From Aquimarina spinulae (GTDB lineage: Bacteria > Bacteroidota > Bacteroidia > Flavobacteriales > Flavobacteriaceae), in the NCBI RefSeq assembly GCF_943373825.1, contig NZ_CALSBP010000002.1, positions 62,001-126,000 on the forward strand: DNA of 64,000 nt, given 5' to 3'. Both the position numbers and the translations under genes were made by a program. How positions within the stretch are numbered: position 1 is the first letter of the stretch; every line of letters begins with the position of its first letter. Shown here in pieces: positions 9,145 to 19,495 of the stretch. The notes below the pieces were generated by a model, which had not been told where the DNA came from, did not search any database, and was given only the letters and a program-made list of their open reading frames with translations.

Positions 9145-9741
9145 TTAGAAATTAAATCTATATGATATCCCTACTTGCAAAACTTCGTTAAATTGGTTTT
9201 TTTCTTTATAAAGAGATTGTTGTGAAAAATTGTGAAAATCTCCATCAAAAACATCTACAGTTCCTCTTTTATATCTGGCCTCTACCCCTATGCCATTTTT
9301 AAATTCGTATCCTAAACCAACCGCGATCGAAACATCAATAAAAGTAACATCATTACCTTCATCCCTGTTTACGATTCCTACCGGAGTATCATCTACATCA
9401 AAATCAATACCCGGTGCAATTAAAAAATGTAAGCCTGTATTTTTAACAAAAAATTTATTTGTTGCAGATATTGAAAGATAATGAATTTCGACATCGCTCC
9501 CAGTAGAAAACTTAGTATTACCTCCTTGATTTGAATATCCGATTTCGGGTTGAAGAGCATAAAGTTTTGAGAATCTGATGTTCAATAATGCTCCTAAATA
9601 AACTCCTGGTTTAGTTTCCAAATTTGAATCGGAAAGATTAGAAATATTAACTCCGCCTCTTAACCCAAAAGATGTCTTCTTTTGTGCTGATGCGATTCCG
9701 AAAATGCTAATACATGTACATACTAATAAAAGTTTCTTCAT
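9145..9741 (-). CDS. Small outer-membrane beta-barrel protein (porin-like, OMP_b-brl type)
   Basis: The 198-residue protein has a signal peptide (MKKLLLVCTCISIFGIASAQ) and then alternating strands typical of the 8-stranded outer-membrane barrel family common in Bacteroidota (SFGLRGGVNISNLSD, YLGALLNIRFSKLYALQPEIGYSNQGG, GLGYEFKNGIGVEARYKRG, LQVGISYRFNF). The C-terminus ends in phenylalanine, as usual for barrels. The function is unknown; these proteins are often monocistronic, stress-related surface proteins. The gene has its own terminator, and upstream the 34-base element also found before the FecR remnant, so it may belong to the regulon of the neighbouring ECF sigma factor. Confidence 0.85.
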   Translation of the reverse strand: MKKLLLVCTCISIFGIASAQKKTSFGLRGGVNISNLSDSNLETKPGVYLGALLNIRFSKLYALQPEIGYSNQGGNTKFSTGSDVEIHYLSISATNKFFVKNTGLHFLIAPGIDFDVDDTPVGIVNRDEGNDVTFIDVSIAVGLGYEFKNGIGVEARYKRGTVDVFDGDFHNFSQQSLYKEKNQFNEVLQVGISYRFNF

Positions 9742-9810
9742 TGTAATAAAAAATTATATGTTTTACTTTTTAGAGAATAAAGCATTATGCTTCACCTTTG
9801 TTCATTTATC

Positions 9811-9844
9811 AATATGACGTATAGAAAAGAAGGGACACGTAACC
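9811..9844 (-). promoter_or_regulatory. Promoter-like element shared with the truncated fecR unit
   Basis: Second copy of the element at 8331-8364. On the minus strand the conserved parts are GTTACGTGT, CTTCTTTTCTAT and CGTCATAT, with only a few substitutions over 34 bases. It lies 70-103 bases before the barrel gene start. The surrounding DNA is not similarly conserved, which argues for a selected site rather than a duplication. Confidence 0.5.
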
Positions 9845-10167
9845 AAAAAGTGATAAAATTTCAAAAAAACTACAAATAGCTAATAGTCAATATTATAAAA
9901 TAGTCAAAACCTATAATTTTATTTTTACAGTATTAGTCACTAAAATTATTAATCTCCTTTCCTCAATAGTAAACTCTTCAAGTACTATGGGAATAGCGTT
10001 TTTTCTGAAGAAGGTTATTCTACATCGTTGTAATCTTATAATTTTTCATACTGTTTATATAAAAAATAATACAAGGATTAACCTTTGTTCATGCATATTT
10101 TCACATAACTTTTTGGTTATTTATGTTGTAAACGATTAAGTTTGAAAAACGGAAAACAAAAAAGCAG
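9845..10167. other. AT-rich intergenic region without a gene
   Basis: This stretch separates the divergent barrel gene and TetR gene. I see no convincing reading frame, RNA or strong hairpin. It presumably carries the upstream promoter parts of the TetR gene. Confidence 0.6.
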
Positions 10168-10189
10168 AACTACTTTATACTAAGTAGTT
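10168..10189. promoter_or_regulatory. Palindrome, candidate TetR operator
   Basis: AACTACTT (10168-10175) is mirrored by AAGTAGTT (10182-10189) with a 6-base centre, giving 8-bp arms and a 22-bp site. It abuts or overlaps the TTG start assigned to the TetR gene, the position expected for autoregulation. No second copy was noticed in the window. Confidence 0.5.
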
Positions 10190-10812
10190 TGATTTTAGTA
10201 AACTTATCAAACGTGGGAAGAAAATCTATACTCAAAAATAGAAAAGAAAAGAACCGAAAAGTAGAACAATGGACCCTGGCAATACTCCCTAAATTGAAGA
10301 CCGCAGATTTAGGTGAACTAACTATGGATGACCTGGCTTTGCTTATGAAAAAAAGTAAATCTACTATCTATCAATATTTTACTACAAAAGAAGAGATTTT
10401 TGAATATATCACACAAGTAAGAATAGATTATTTATACACGTATAAAAATCAGATTACAGAAGAAATTTTGAAATTAGATTACAGATGTGAAACTCTAGGG
10501 CGTATTCTTATGGAAGGAGCTAAGGACGTTTCTTCTCTTTTTTTAAGACAATTACAAGAACATTATCCCACAGCATGGAAAATTATTGAAGAATTTTTGT
10601 GTGCATTACTCGAAGATCTAAAACAATTTTACATCCTAGGAATAGAAAACAATATCTTTAAGCCCATATCATCTGAGCTTCTTGTTAAATTAGATGAATA
10701 CTTTATCAGGCAATTAATTACTGACGATAATTTCTTTGATCAGACTGAAGAAACATTAGAATCTATAATGAGAGATTACATGTTTTTAAAATTTGAAGGG
10801 TTAAAAAAATAA
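10189..10812 (+). CDS. TetR/AcrR-family transcriptional regulator
   Basis: The protein has up to 207 residues. The helix-turn-helix is at about 37-70 (LGELTMDDLALLMKKSKSTIYQYFTTKEEIFEYI), the classic TetR_N pattern ending in the Y-F-x-T/S-K-E-E turn. The remainder is a helical ligand-binding domain that I cannot assign to a ligand. The start is uncertain: TTG at 10189 lies at the edge of the palindrome, and GTG at 10213 is in frame and would leave the operator just upstream. There is no adjacent efflux or enzyme gene on the same strand, so its target is not evident beyond likely self-regulation. A strong hairpin follows directly after the stop. Confidence 0.85.
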   Translation: MILVNLSNVGRKSILKNRKEKNRKVEQWTLAILPKLKTADLGELTMDDLALLMKKSKSTIYQYFTTKEEIFEYITQVRIDYLYTYKNQITEEILKLDYRCETLGRILMEGAKDVSSLFLRQLQEHYPTAWKIIEEFLCALLEDLKQFYILGIENNIFKPISSELLVKLDEYFIRQLITDDNFFDQTEETLESIMRDYMFLKFEGLKK

Positions 10813-10844
10813 GTATACCTATAAGCAGAAACTTATAGGTATAC
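10803..10844 (-). terminator. Strong hairpin terminator between convergent genes
   Basis: Perfect 13-bp arms GTATACCTATAAG (10813-10825) and CTTATAGGTATAC (10832-10844) with a 6-base loop. On the minus strand it is followed by a T-rich tract (TTATTTTTTT), so it best terminates the BNR protein gene ending at 10873. It begins right after the TetR stop and probably ends that transcript as well. Confidence 0.85.
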
Positions 10845-10872
10845 CATATCTTAGCGTTATAACAAAATAAGT

Positions 10873-13800
10873 TTATCTAATAACGATTCTTGTTGTATTT
10901 GTTATCCCACCATCTCCAAAAACCTTAACCAAATACATTCCTGATTTAAGATTTTCTAAGGACAACGTTTGTTGAGATTCATTTAATGTTCCAATTCTTT
11001 TTGAGTATACGAGTCTACCACTTATCCCATATATTTCGACCACGCTGTTGTTCATTGTGGTTCCTGATGAAATCTGTACCTCTCCATTAGAAATTGTTGG
11101 ATATAAAAGAGCACCTTCTGAACTTCGAGGAGGTTGCACTATTTCTTCCTGTTCTTCTGCTACCAATTGTTCTTCTGGTGCATTTATAGAGCGAATAGCC
11201 CAACCAAAAGACGTAAATAAAGGATCAGAAATTAATCGAAAACGTACCGCAATAACATCTCCTTCCTGAAAAAAGTCTAATAAATTGATTGATTGTTCTT
11301 TAAACAACTCATCATTTATTGTTGGAGAGGGCCCAGAATTAAAAGCATCTGTCCATTCTGGAAATCTTTGTGCATCATAGGTATCTAATCGTACCCAATC
11401 TTTTAAGTTACTAGAAGCTTCTATTGCTACAAAATCATAAAATTGACCCGGTGCAGGATCAAATTCTGTGATTGCAACATCCTCGTATGTAAAATTTCCA
11501 TTCTCTGCATTAACGATAATAGGGTGCCTTAAAACAGTACGATATTCTGAATCATTTAAATAGGGATGATCAGAATTATTAAGAACCGCCTGACTTACTG
11601 TTTCATTAATTGTATTGATCACAAACTCTCCTCCAAAAGTATATACATCAGACATCTCAAAAGTTGCAATAGATACAAGATTTTTTGGAACTGTATAGTT
11701 TATAATATCAAATGATGCCGACGAAGCAACAGATGCATCTCCTGTACTATCAACGGCTTTCAATCCAACAGTATGATTTCCTTCTACCAAATTTTCTATC
11801 GTATAAGTAAACTCGGTACCTTGCACGATATTATCTGTAATTTGGGCGATTTCTTCTCCATCTAAATACACTACTATTTTCTCTATATCTTCATTTTCCT
11901 GTACATAGGTAATCGTTGCATTCTGATTTTCTACAGATTCTTGTGTCGAAGCCGTAATTGTTGGAGGTGCGTAGTATGTAGGAGGTTCATAGCCTTCTAG
12001 TTCCTCAAGAGTAGCGGTCCAAACTCCTCTACCATGAGTTGCCATAACTACTTCATCATTTACAATTTTCATTTGCCAAACAGAAAAAGCTGGTAATCCG
12101 GCCAAGAGAGACCAGTGTGCTCCTCCATCTAATGTTTGAAACACTCCAATATCTGTACCTACCCAAATTCTATCTTCATCAAAAGGCATTTCTACCAAAC
12201 TATGTATTGCAACATCCGGAAACCCTCTGTCTTCTCCTGTAGAAAACCCAGAGATATCAACCCAGGTTTGCCCTAAATCTTCTGTTTTTAATATTTTGGC
12301 GGCTCCCTGCCCAGAAAATAACACATAAGCTCTATTCTCATTTGTAGAAGAAGTTTCTACTCCTGAAATAAAATAATTATGACTAACACCATCTCTTGGG
12401 TCAGAGAATAAACCCGTAGACTCATAAGACACTCCATTATTCTTAGAAACATGAATCACATAGCTTCCTGATTCTGTCATTGCATTACCAGCCCATACAA
12501 TATCTGGGTTAGCTGTTGACACAGAAACATCTAATGAACTTGAAGCTCCTACAGAAAAATTATTTGGAATAGAAGTTAACTGCCATGATTTTGCAAAATC
12601 AGGAGATCTCCATACTCCACTAATAGAAGGACTAAAAATTACATTAGGATTATTATTTGAATTTGTAATTTTAGAGTAAAAAGGAGATGTTCCCGCACCC
12701 GATTCTCCATGCCTTGCATTATACCCTTGGCCATTCTCATAGCGTACAAAACCATTATATTGAGAACCACCTATAAACTCATCAGGGTTGTCATAATTCC
12801 ATAATACTTCAAACCCATCTCCTCCGATGATAAACTGATATGAAGTTTCATCGTTTGCTCCATTCTCGGTAAATGATATCCAGGTTCCATTATCCTGTGC
12901 ACCAGCCATATAATCTTCTGTTCCATTACGTTTATCGGCTCCATAAAACTGCGTACAGTTAAGTCCTACTGCAGAAGCAGACCAATCATTAAGCGTGGTT
13001 CCTGGCTCAAATAGATAATCGGTATGATATATACCTCCATCATTAGCAAGGATTAATTTAAACTTTTTTTCTTTTCTTTTCTTAATCCATGTTAGACCAT
13101 GTTGATCTACGTGAACATAATTATTTAATTCACCATTATAACCTGCTGCGATGGGCTGAAAAGTATAACTCACTGGTCCATCTTTACTTTTAGTTTTGGT
13201 TCCAGTTCCTGCTTTAACTATTTGTACTCTATGCATCACTACTCCTCCTGCATAAAAAACATTTTCATTAAAAGGATGCGCTCGTATTATATTGTCATAC
13301 CAGCCTTGCCCTGTAATTAAATTTCCTGCTGCGGGAGTTCCTTCATAACCAATTAATCTAAATGTTTCTCCTGCATCACTGGTAAAGTAAAAATCGGTAT
13401 TCACTGCAGTAGTTGCTCCTCCATTACCTGTGTACACCGAAATGAAAACCCTATTTGGATTAGCTGGAGAGACATCAAGCTCAAAACGTGAATGGTTTGA
13501 GTTATAATCATCCCTATTTAACACTAAGTCCCATGTTAATCCACCATCTATACTTTTTATTACTCCTACACTGTTTACGCCTCCATACAGAGTATTAAAA
13601 TTAGTGGGGTCATAATTAAGATCCTGAACATTTCCTCCACTATACGTATTCTGCCATGTTACTCCTCCATCTGAGGTAACATAGACACCGTTTCTACTTG
13701 CAACAACAAGATTATTTTCATCTTCAGGATTTAAGGCTAATCGACCAACTCCTCCAAAACTTTTGGTATTATTAAGGTATTCCCAACTACGGCCTCCGTT

Positions 13801-14388
13801 TTCGCTTTTTAAAATTCCAACCCCTCCAACTGCATCTAGGTTGTTAAAAGGCTCTCCTGTTCCCAGATATAATGTTTCTGGATCACTTGTTCCCACTGCA
13901 ACTGTAGATGTAGACAGGTTAGGTATTTTATAATCTGTAAGATTTTCCCAGGTGGTTCCAGCATCTTCGGTTACCCAAAGTCCACCACCAACGGTACCTG
14001 CATACCATTTATCATCATTATCGGGGGCTACTACAATACCACGTATCCTACCTGGTACATTTACAGGCCCTCTTTCTTTCCATTTAATAATACTAGAGTT
14101 CTTGGCAATAGACCTATTTTTCATCGCTTTTTGATGCTCTGTCATCAAGAAACCATCTTTATATGTAGATTCTTCGGCACCAATAGGTTTTAAAAGGTTT
14201 GCCTTATACTCTGCGATGATTTCAATTCCTTTCTTCTTGTTATAATCTTTCTTTTTTTTGAGTTTTTTAGAAGTTTCTACAGTGCTTATTTCAGTGAGTT
14301 TTTGTTCTTGATTTTTATCGCACGAAGAATAAACGATTAGTAGAAAGATAAGAACAGCCAATTTTCGAAAATAAAATTTGTGTGTCAT
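10873..14388 (-). CDS. BNR/VPS10-like beta-propeller protein with T9SS type A sorting domain
   Basis: The 1171-residue protein starts with a lipoprotein-like signal (VLIFLLIVYSSC), then a Lys-rich stretch (about 42-55). A long region of BNR or sortilin-type propeller repeats follows (about 105-800), with Asp-box-like motifs such as TEDAGTTWENL, SENGGRSWEYL, TSDGGVTWQNT, SIDGGLTWDLV, TEDLGQTWVDI and TLDGGAHWSLL. Next comes an Ig-like or cadherin-like segment (about 810-900) and a discoidin-like region. The C-terminal 75 residues form a T9SS type A sorting domain (EIYGISGRLVYSKRI, LKSGMYLVKVF, TTRIVIR). It is probably a surface or secreted protein; the catalytic role, if any, is unknown. It follows the small lipoprotein gene by 3 bases, so the two are cotranscribed. 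Confidence 0.88.
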   Translation of the reverse strand: MTHKFYFRKLAVLIFLLIVYSSCDKNQEQKLTEISTVETSKKLKKKKDYNKKKGIEIIAEYKANLLKPIGAEESTYKDGFLMTEHQKAMKNRSIAKNSSIIKWKERGPVNVPGRIRGIVVAPDNDDKWYAGTVGGGLWVTEDAGTTWENLTDYKIPNLSTSTVAVGTSDPETLYLGTGEPFNNLDAVGGVGILKSENGGRSWEYLNNTKSFGGVGRLALNPEDENNLVVASRNGVYVTSDGGVTWQNTYSGGNVQDLNYDPTNFNTLYGGVNSVGVIKSIDGGLTWDLVLNRDDYNSNHSRFELDVSPANPNRVFISVYTGNGGATTAVNTDFYFTSDAGETFRLIGYEGTPAAGNLITGQGWYDNIIRAHPFNENVFYAGGVVMHRVQIVKAGTGTKTKSKDGPVSYTFQPIAAGYNGELNNYVHVDQHGLTWIKKRKEKKFKLILANDGGIYHTDYLFEPGTTLNDWSASAVGLNCTQFYGADKRNGTEDYMAGAQDNGTWISFTENGANDETSYQFIIGGDGFEVLWNYDNPDEFIGGSQYNGFVRYENGQGYNARHGESGAGTSPFYSKITNSNNNPNVIFSPSISGVWRSPDFAKSWQLTSIPNNFSVGASSSLDVSVSTANPDIVWAGNAMTESGSYVIHVSKNNGVSYESTGLFSDPRDGVSHNYFISGVETSSTNENRAYVLFSGQGAAKILKTEDLGQTWVDISGFSTGEDRGFPDVAIHSLVEMPFDEDRIWVGTDIGVFQTLDGGAHWSLLAGLPAFSVWQMKIVNDEVVMATHGRGVWTATLEELEGYEPPTYYAPPTITASTQESVENQNATITYVQENEDIEKIVVYLDGEEIAQITDNIVQGTEFTYTIENLVEGNHTVGLKAVDSTGDASVASSASFDIINYTVPKNLVSIATFEMSDVYTFGGEFVINTINETVSQAVLNNSDHPYLNDSEYRTVLRHPIIVNAENGNFTYEDVAITEFDPAPGQFYDFVAIEASSNLKDWVRLDTYDAQRFPEWTDAFNSGPSPTINDELFKEQSINLLDFFQEGDVIAVRFRLISDPLFTSFGWAIRSINAPEEQLVAEEQEEIVQPPRSSEGALLYPTISNGEVQISSGTTMNNSVVEIYGISGRLVYSKRIGTLNESQQTLSLENLKSGMYLVKVFGDGGITNTTRIVIR

Positions 14389-14391
14389 GAG

Positions 14392-14853
14392 TTAGTTGTT
14401 TAAATTAATAATTGTTATTTGTGTTTGAGTCTTTGACAGAAGTAGATCATCAGGATTTTCAGAAGTCGGTTTTTGTTCCATCCCGATGTAAGGAACAAGT
14501 TTTATAGAGGTATCATCATTCCAATCAACATTAGCCCCTCTAAAATAGCCTTGTTTTATAATTTTTTTTGTTACAGCGTTATATACAGTATATTCAAAAT
14601 GAGTAGCTGGATCTCCTGGCTTTATTATCTTTTTAATATGAAGCTCCATCGACTTATTTCTGTTTGGTTTTGAAATAATCATATCATTTTTCATAGGTGT
14701 AACGGGCTGATGTGATGGTTTATCTTGCGTAGTTTTATTTTCTGCAGTTTTACACTGAGCAAAAGAAAATATGGTTAAACCAAAAAAAAGGATACTTATG
14801 ATTTTTCTCAATAACATCGATACTTTTTTATAAATCGCTTGTGAAAGTTTCAT
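14392..14853 (-). CDS. Small exported or lipoprotein of unknown function
   Basis: The protein has 153 residues from the ATG at 14853, or 141 from the ATG at 14817. The second start gives a cleaner signal peptide (MLLRKIISILFFGLTIFSFAQC), with a possible lipid cysteine. The mature part is polar and includes HFEYTVYNAVTKKIIKQGYFRGANVDW and a later SIKLVPYIGMEQ strand. I do not recognise the family. The stop is 3 bases before the BNR protein start, so the two genes form a unit and the small protein may act with that secreted protein. Confidence 0.75.
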   Translation of the reverse strand: MKLSQAIYKKVSMLLRKIISILFFGLTIFSFAQCKTAENKTTQDKPSHQPVTPMKNDMIISKPNRNKSMELHIKKIIKPGDPATHFEYTVYNAVTKKIIKQGYFRGANVDWNDDTSIKLVPYIGMEQKPTSENPDDLLLSKTQTQITIINLNN

Positions 14854-15311
14854 TAACTATACGTTAAACCGGTAATTACTTTCGACTTTTGGGGAAGGAA
14901 TATGGTGAAAGCTTATACTTTTATATAAATAATAAAAGACAACCGCATAACATACCTCTAAAATAGTTTTTATTTTTTTAAAAATCAACAACTTACTTAT
15001 TGATTTAACAAAATAAATGTAGCTTAGTTTTATGCATACAGAAAGTTTCTGGACGATGATTTTTTAATTTAAAATCCAGATATGTTACTAAACGATCACA
15101 ACTAAAGTTTTAAGGTTTTATCAATTTACACATTAACTTATGCTATAGGCAGAGTTAATCTCGTGTTTTGAAATTATCTTTTAGATTTTTCAAAACAGAG
15201 TTATACTCCTAAATTTCCTTATTAGGGAATACTATATATATGGAAAGATTTATAGAATTATAAGATACAACTCTAAAATTAATTTATTATTTACTGATTT
15301 TGGCAATAAAA
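14854..15311. other. AT-rich intergenic region without a gene
   Basis: This lies between the end of the ABC-F gene and the start of the small lipoprotein gene, both on the minus strand. No reading frame or strong terminator hairpin stands out. It should contain the promoter of the lipoprotein-BNR unit, but I cannot locate a TAnnTTTG element with confidence. Confidence 0.5.
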
Positions 15312-16958
<1,647 letters not shown>

Positions 16959-16970
16959 TTAAATTTGCGG

Positions 16971-17006
16971 CAAAAGTAGAAAAATGGATTCAGAACCTGA
17001 AACAAT
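16971..17006 (-). promoter_or_regulatory. Candidate housekeeping promoter of the ABC-F gene
   Basis: On the minus strand TACTTTTG (16971-16978) matches the Bacteroidota -7 consensus TAnnTTTG exactly. ATTG at 17003-17006 is a possible -33 element, with a rather long spacer of 24. The -7 box ends 34 bases before the start codon. Confidence 0.5.
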
Positions 17007-17181
17007 CTATCATTAATTTAGAAGTTTATCCTGTAGTTTATTTATCATCAAAAATCCAAAAATTGAAAATTTTAATAGCTCAATTCGTTAATATGCATAG
17101 AATTAACTTATAATTAACAACCGCAATAGGTGTTTCCCTTTATTTTTGGACACAGAGTAAGTTAATTTTATAGCGCCAAAA

Positions 17182-18627
17182 ATGCAATTTTCAGTACTAA
17201 GATATTTTATTCAAGTTTCTTTTTTATCATGCTTTGTATGTAGTTGTGGTTCTTCTGAAAAAGACAAAAAAGAGTATACTTATTTTGGTGGTGAAATCGT
17301 AAATCCTAATACAAACTATGTTATTTTATCTAAAGGTTACGATTATAGAGATACAATACAATTAGATAAAAATAATAGATTCCTACACAAAATAGAGAAT
17401 TTAGAAGATGGATTGTATTCTTTTAAACATAATCCAGAATATCAGGTGGTACTCCTTGAGAAAGGAGATAGTGTATTAATTCGCTTAAACACTTTAGAGT
17501 TTGACGAATCTCTAGTTTTTACTGGTAAGGGTTCAGGAAAAAATAATTTTTTAATCGATTTGTTTTTACAAAACGAAATTGAGAGGGAACATTTAAAAAG
17601 AACAGGCTTCATGCAGTCTGCTTCGTATTTCAAAAAAAAGCAAGATTCTTTACTAAACATAAAATCGGATACTTTTGAAAAGTTAATCAACAAAAATGAG
17701 TTGAGTAATTTAGCAAAAAAACTTACTCAAGCTAGTTTCATATTTGAATACTACATGAGACATGAGTTCTATTTTACCAGTCGTTATAAAATGGGAGGTC
17801 CTGATGCAACTAAAGAATTATCTGCCTCTTTTTTTAATTATAGAAACCAGATTGATTTTAATGATGATGAATTAAAAAGACTATATTCTTATAATTGGTT
17901 TTTAAATTGCTACTTCACTAATGCTTCTATTTCTAATAATGATAATCGATTACAACACGACAATAATTTAGAGAGCTTTATTTACAAACTGGATTTAATT
18001 AACAATGTTGTAGAGCATTCATATATTAAAAATAACTTATTAAGGAGGTCTACAATTCGTTTTTTACTCGATGACAGTAAAAATAATAAAGAATCAAACA
18101 TAGCTTTAAAACATTACCTTTCTGTAAGTACTAATAATCGATCACAAAAAGAATTAAAAAAACTTGCCAGACATATTTCAAAATTAAGACCCAATAAAGT
18201 TATTCCTGATCAGGACTTAATTACTTCAAAAGGGGAAACCGTGAAATTGTCGTCACTTTTTAACAAACCAGTTACTGCCTTGTATTTCTGGTCGATAGAA
18301 AGTAAAGATCATTATGTAAAGGCCCATGAAAAAGCAACCTATCTTAGCTCTTTATACCCTGGTATTGATTTTATCGCTGTAAACATTGATCCTGATCAAA
18401 CAAAAAACTGGCTAAAAACTATAAAAAGACATCATTATAATTTGGATAATGAATACGAGTTTAAACATCCAAAATGTTCTTCAGAAGAATTGGTAATTCA
18501 CTATCGAAATAAAGTTATTCTTGTAGACCAAGATGGTAAGATAATAAATCCGAGTACAGATTTGTTCGCATCTGTTTTTGAGAAACAGCTTATGCAATAC
18601 ACACAATTAGCAAGTTTAGAAAATTAA
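17182..18627 (+). CDS. Thioredoxin-fold lipoprotein (TlpA/DUF4369-like) without CXXC
   Basis: The 481-residue protein has a lipoprotein signal (FLSCFVCSC, lipid cysteine at about 22). The N-terminal domain is of the DUF4369 kind (about 30-120, GGEIVNPNTNYVILSKGYDYRDTIQLD), followed by a helical middle and a C-terminal thioredoxin-like fold (about 345-475: VIPDQDLITSKGETVKLSSLFNKPVTALYFWS and IDFIAVNID). At the active site, where TlpA or ResA would have WCxxC, the sequence is FWSIESKD, so both catalytic cysteines are gone. It is therefore probably not a thiol oxidoreductase and may bind or scaffold instead. It is monocistronic, with its own terminator. Confidence 0.8.
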   Translation: MQFSVLRYFIQVSFLSCFVCSCGSSEKDKKEYTYFGGEIVNPNTNYVILSKGYDYRDTIQLDKNNRFLHKIENLEDGLYSFKHNPEYQVVLLEKGDSVLIRLNTLEFDESLVFTGKGSGKNNFLIDLFLQNEIEREHLKRTGFMQSASYFKKKQDSLLNIKSDTFEKLINKNELSNLAKKLTQASFIFEYYMRHEFYFTSRYKMGGPDATKELSASFFNYRNQIDFNDDELKRLYSYNWFLNCYFTNASISNNDNRLQHDNNLESFIYKLDLINNVVEHSYIKNNLLRRSTIRFLLDDSKNNKESNIALKHYLSVSTNNRSQKELKKLARHISKLRPNKVIPDQDLITSKGETVKLSSLFNKPVTALYFWSIESKDHYVKAHEKATYLSSLYPGIDFIAVNIDPDQTKNWLKTIKRHHYNLDNEYEFKHPKCSSEELVIHYRNKVILVDQDGKIINPSTDLFASVFEKQLMQYTQLASLEN

Positions 18628-18652
18628 AAAGCCACTCGATAGAGTAGCTTTT
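18627..18652. terminator. Bidirectional intrinsic terminator
   Basis: A-rich arm AAAAGCcACTC, loop GATA, then GAGTaGCTTTT. It lies between two convergent genes, directly after the lipoprotein stop, and works in either orientation because A and T runs flank the stem. Confidence 0.8.
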
Positions 18653-18681
18653 CTAAAACTTTATATGTTAGGAAAATTACA

Positions 18682-19335
18682 CTAGTTTCCTTTTTTATAA
18701 TCAGCAAGAAACTTAGCAAGACCAATATCTGTTAATGGATGTTTCAATAATCCTTCTATAGAAGAAAGAGGCCCTGTCATTACATCTGCACCGATCTTAG
18801 CACAATCAATTACATGCATTGTATGTCTTACTGAAGCTGCCAAAATTTGTGTATCAAATCCGTAATTATCATAAATCAATCTTATCTCTGCAATAAGATT
18901 AAGTCCATCTGTAGAAATATCATCTAATCTACCAATAAACGGAGAGACGTAGGTAGCTCCAGCTTTAGCAGCAAGTAAGGCCTGCCCAGCAGAAAATACC
19001 AAAGTACAATTGGTTTTAATTCCTTTATCACTAAAGTATTTGATTGCTTTTACCCCATCTTTGATCATTGGTACTTTTACAATAATTTGATCATGAAGTT
19101 TAGCTAGCTCTTCCCCTTCTTTAATAATACCATCAAAATCTGTAGAAATTACTTCTGCACTTACATCTCCGGTTACGATTTCACATATCTTTTTATAGTG
19201 ATTAATAATATTTTCTTTACCAGTGATACCTTCTTTAGCCATCAAAGACGGATTTGTAGTTACTCCATCAAGAACTCCTAAATCTTGTGCTTCCTTAATC
19301 TGATCAAGATTTGCAGTATCAATAAAAAATTTCAT
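18682..19335 (-). CDS. tal: Transaldolase (TalC/FSA-type small family)
   Basis: The 217-residue class I aldolase of the pentose phosphate pathway transfers a dihydroxyacetone unit between sugar phosphates. Visible motifs: [13 protein letters not shown] at the N-terminus, [14 protein letters not shown], the Schiff-base lysine in [11 protein letters not shown], and [13 protein letters not shown]. Within this family, fructose-6-phosphate aldolases carry Gln and Tyr where transaldolases carry Glu and Phe. Here the residues are Glu (VSAEVIS) and Phe (VSPFIGR), so transaldolase is favoured. The length is standard, the gene is single and cytosolic, and it converges with the thioredoxin-fold gene across a shared terminator. 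Confidence 0.95.
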   Translation of the reverse strand: MKFFIDTANLDQIKEAQDLGVLDGVTTNPSLMAKEGITGKENIINHYKKICEIVTGDVSAEVISTDFDGIIKEGEELAKLHDQIIVKVPMIKDGVKAIKYFSDKGIKTNCTLVFSAGQALLAAKAGATYVSPFIGRLDDISTDGLNLIAEIRLIYDNYGFDTQILAASVRHTMHVIDCAKIGADVMTGPLSSIEGLLKHPLTDIGLAKFLADYKKGN

Positions 19336-19495
19336 AGTATTGTTTTTAAAATTGTTGTGTTTAAATTTTGCGCTTTTATAGATCGCGAATATAAAAATAA
19401 TCGTTGTAGGCTAATAAAATCTTTTTGTTAATTAAAAAAATATCTTTCATCTGTCGAATTCATAACGCTTCTATATTTAATTACAGAACTATCGA

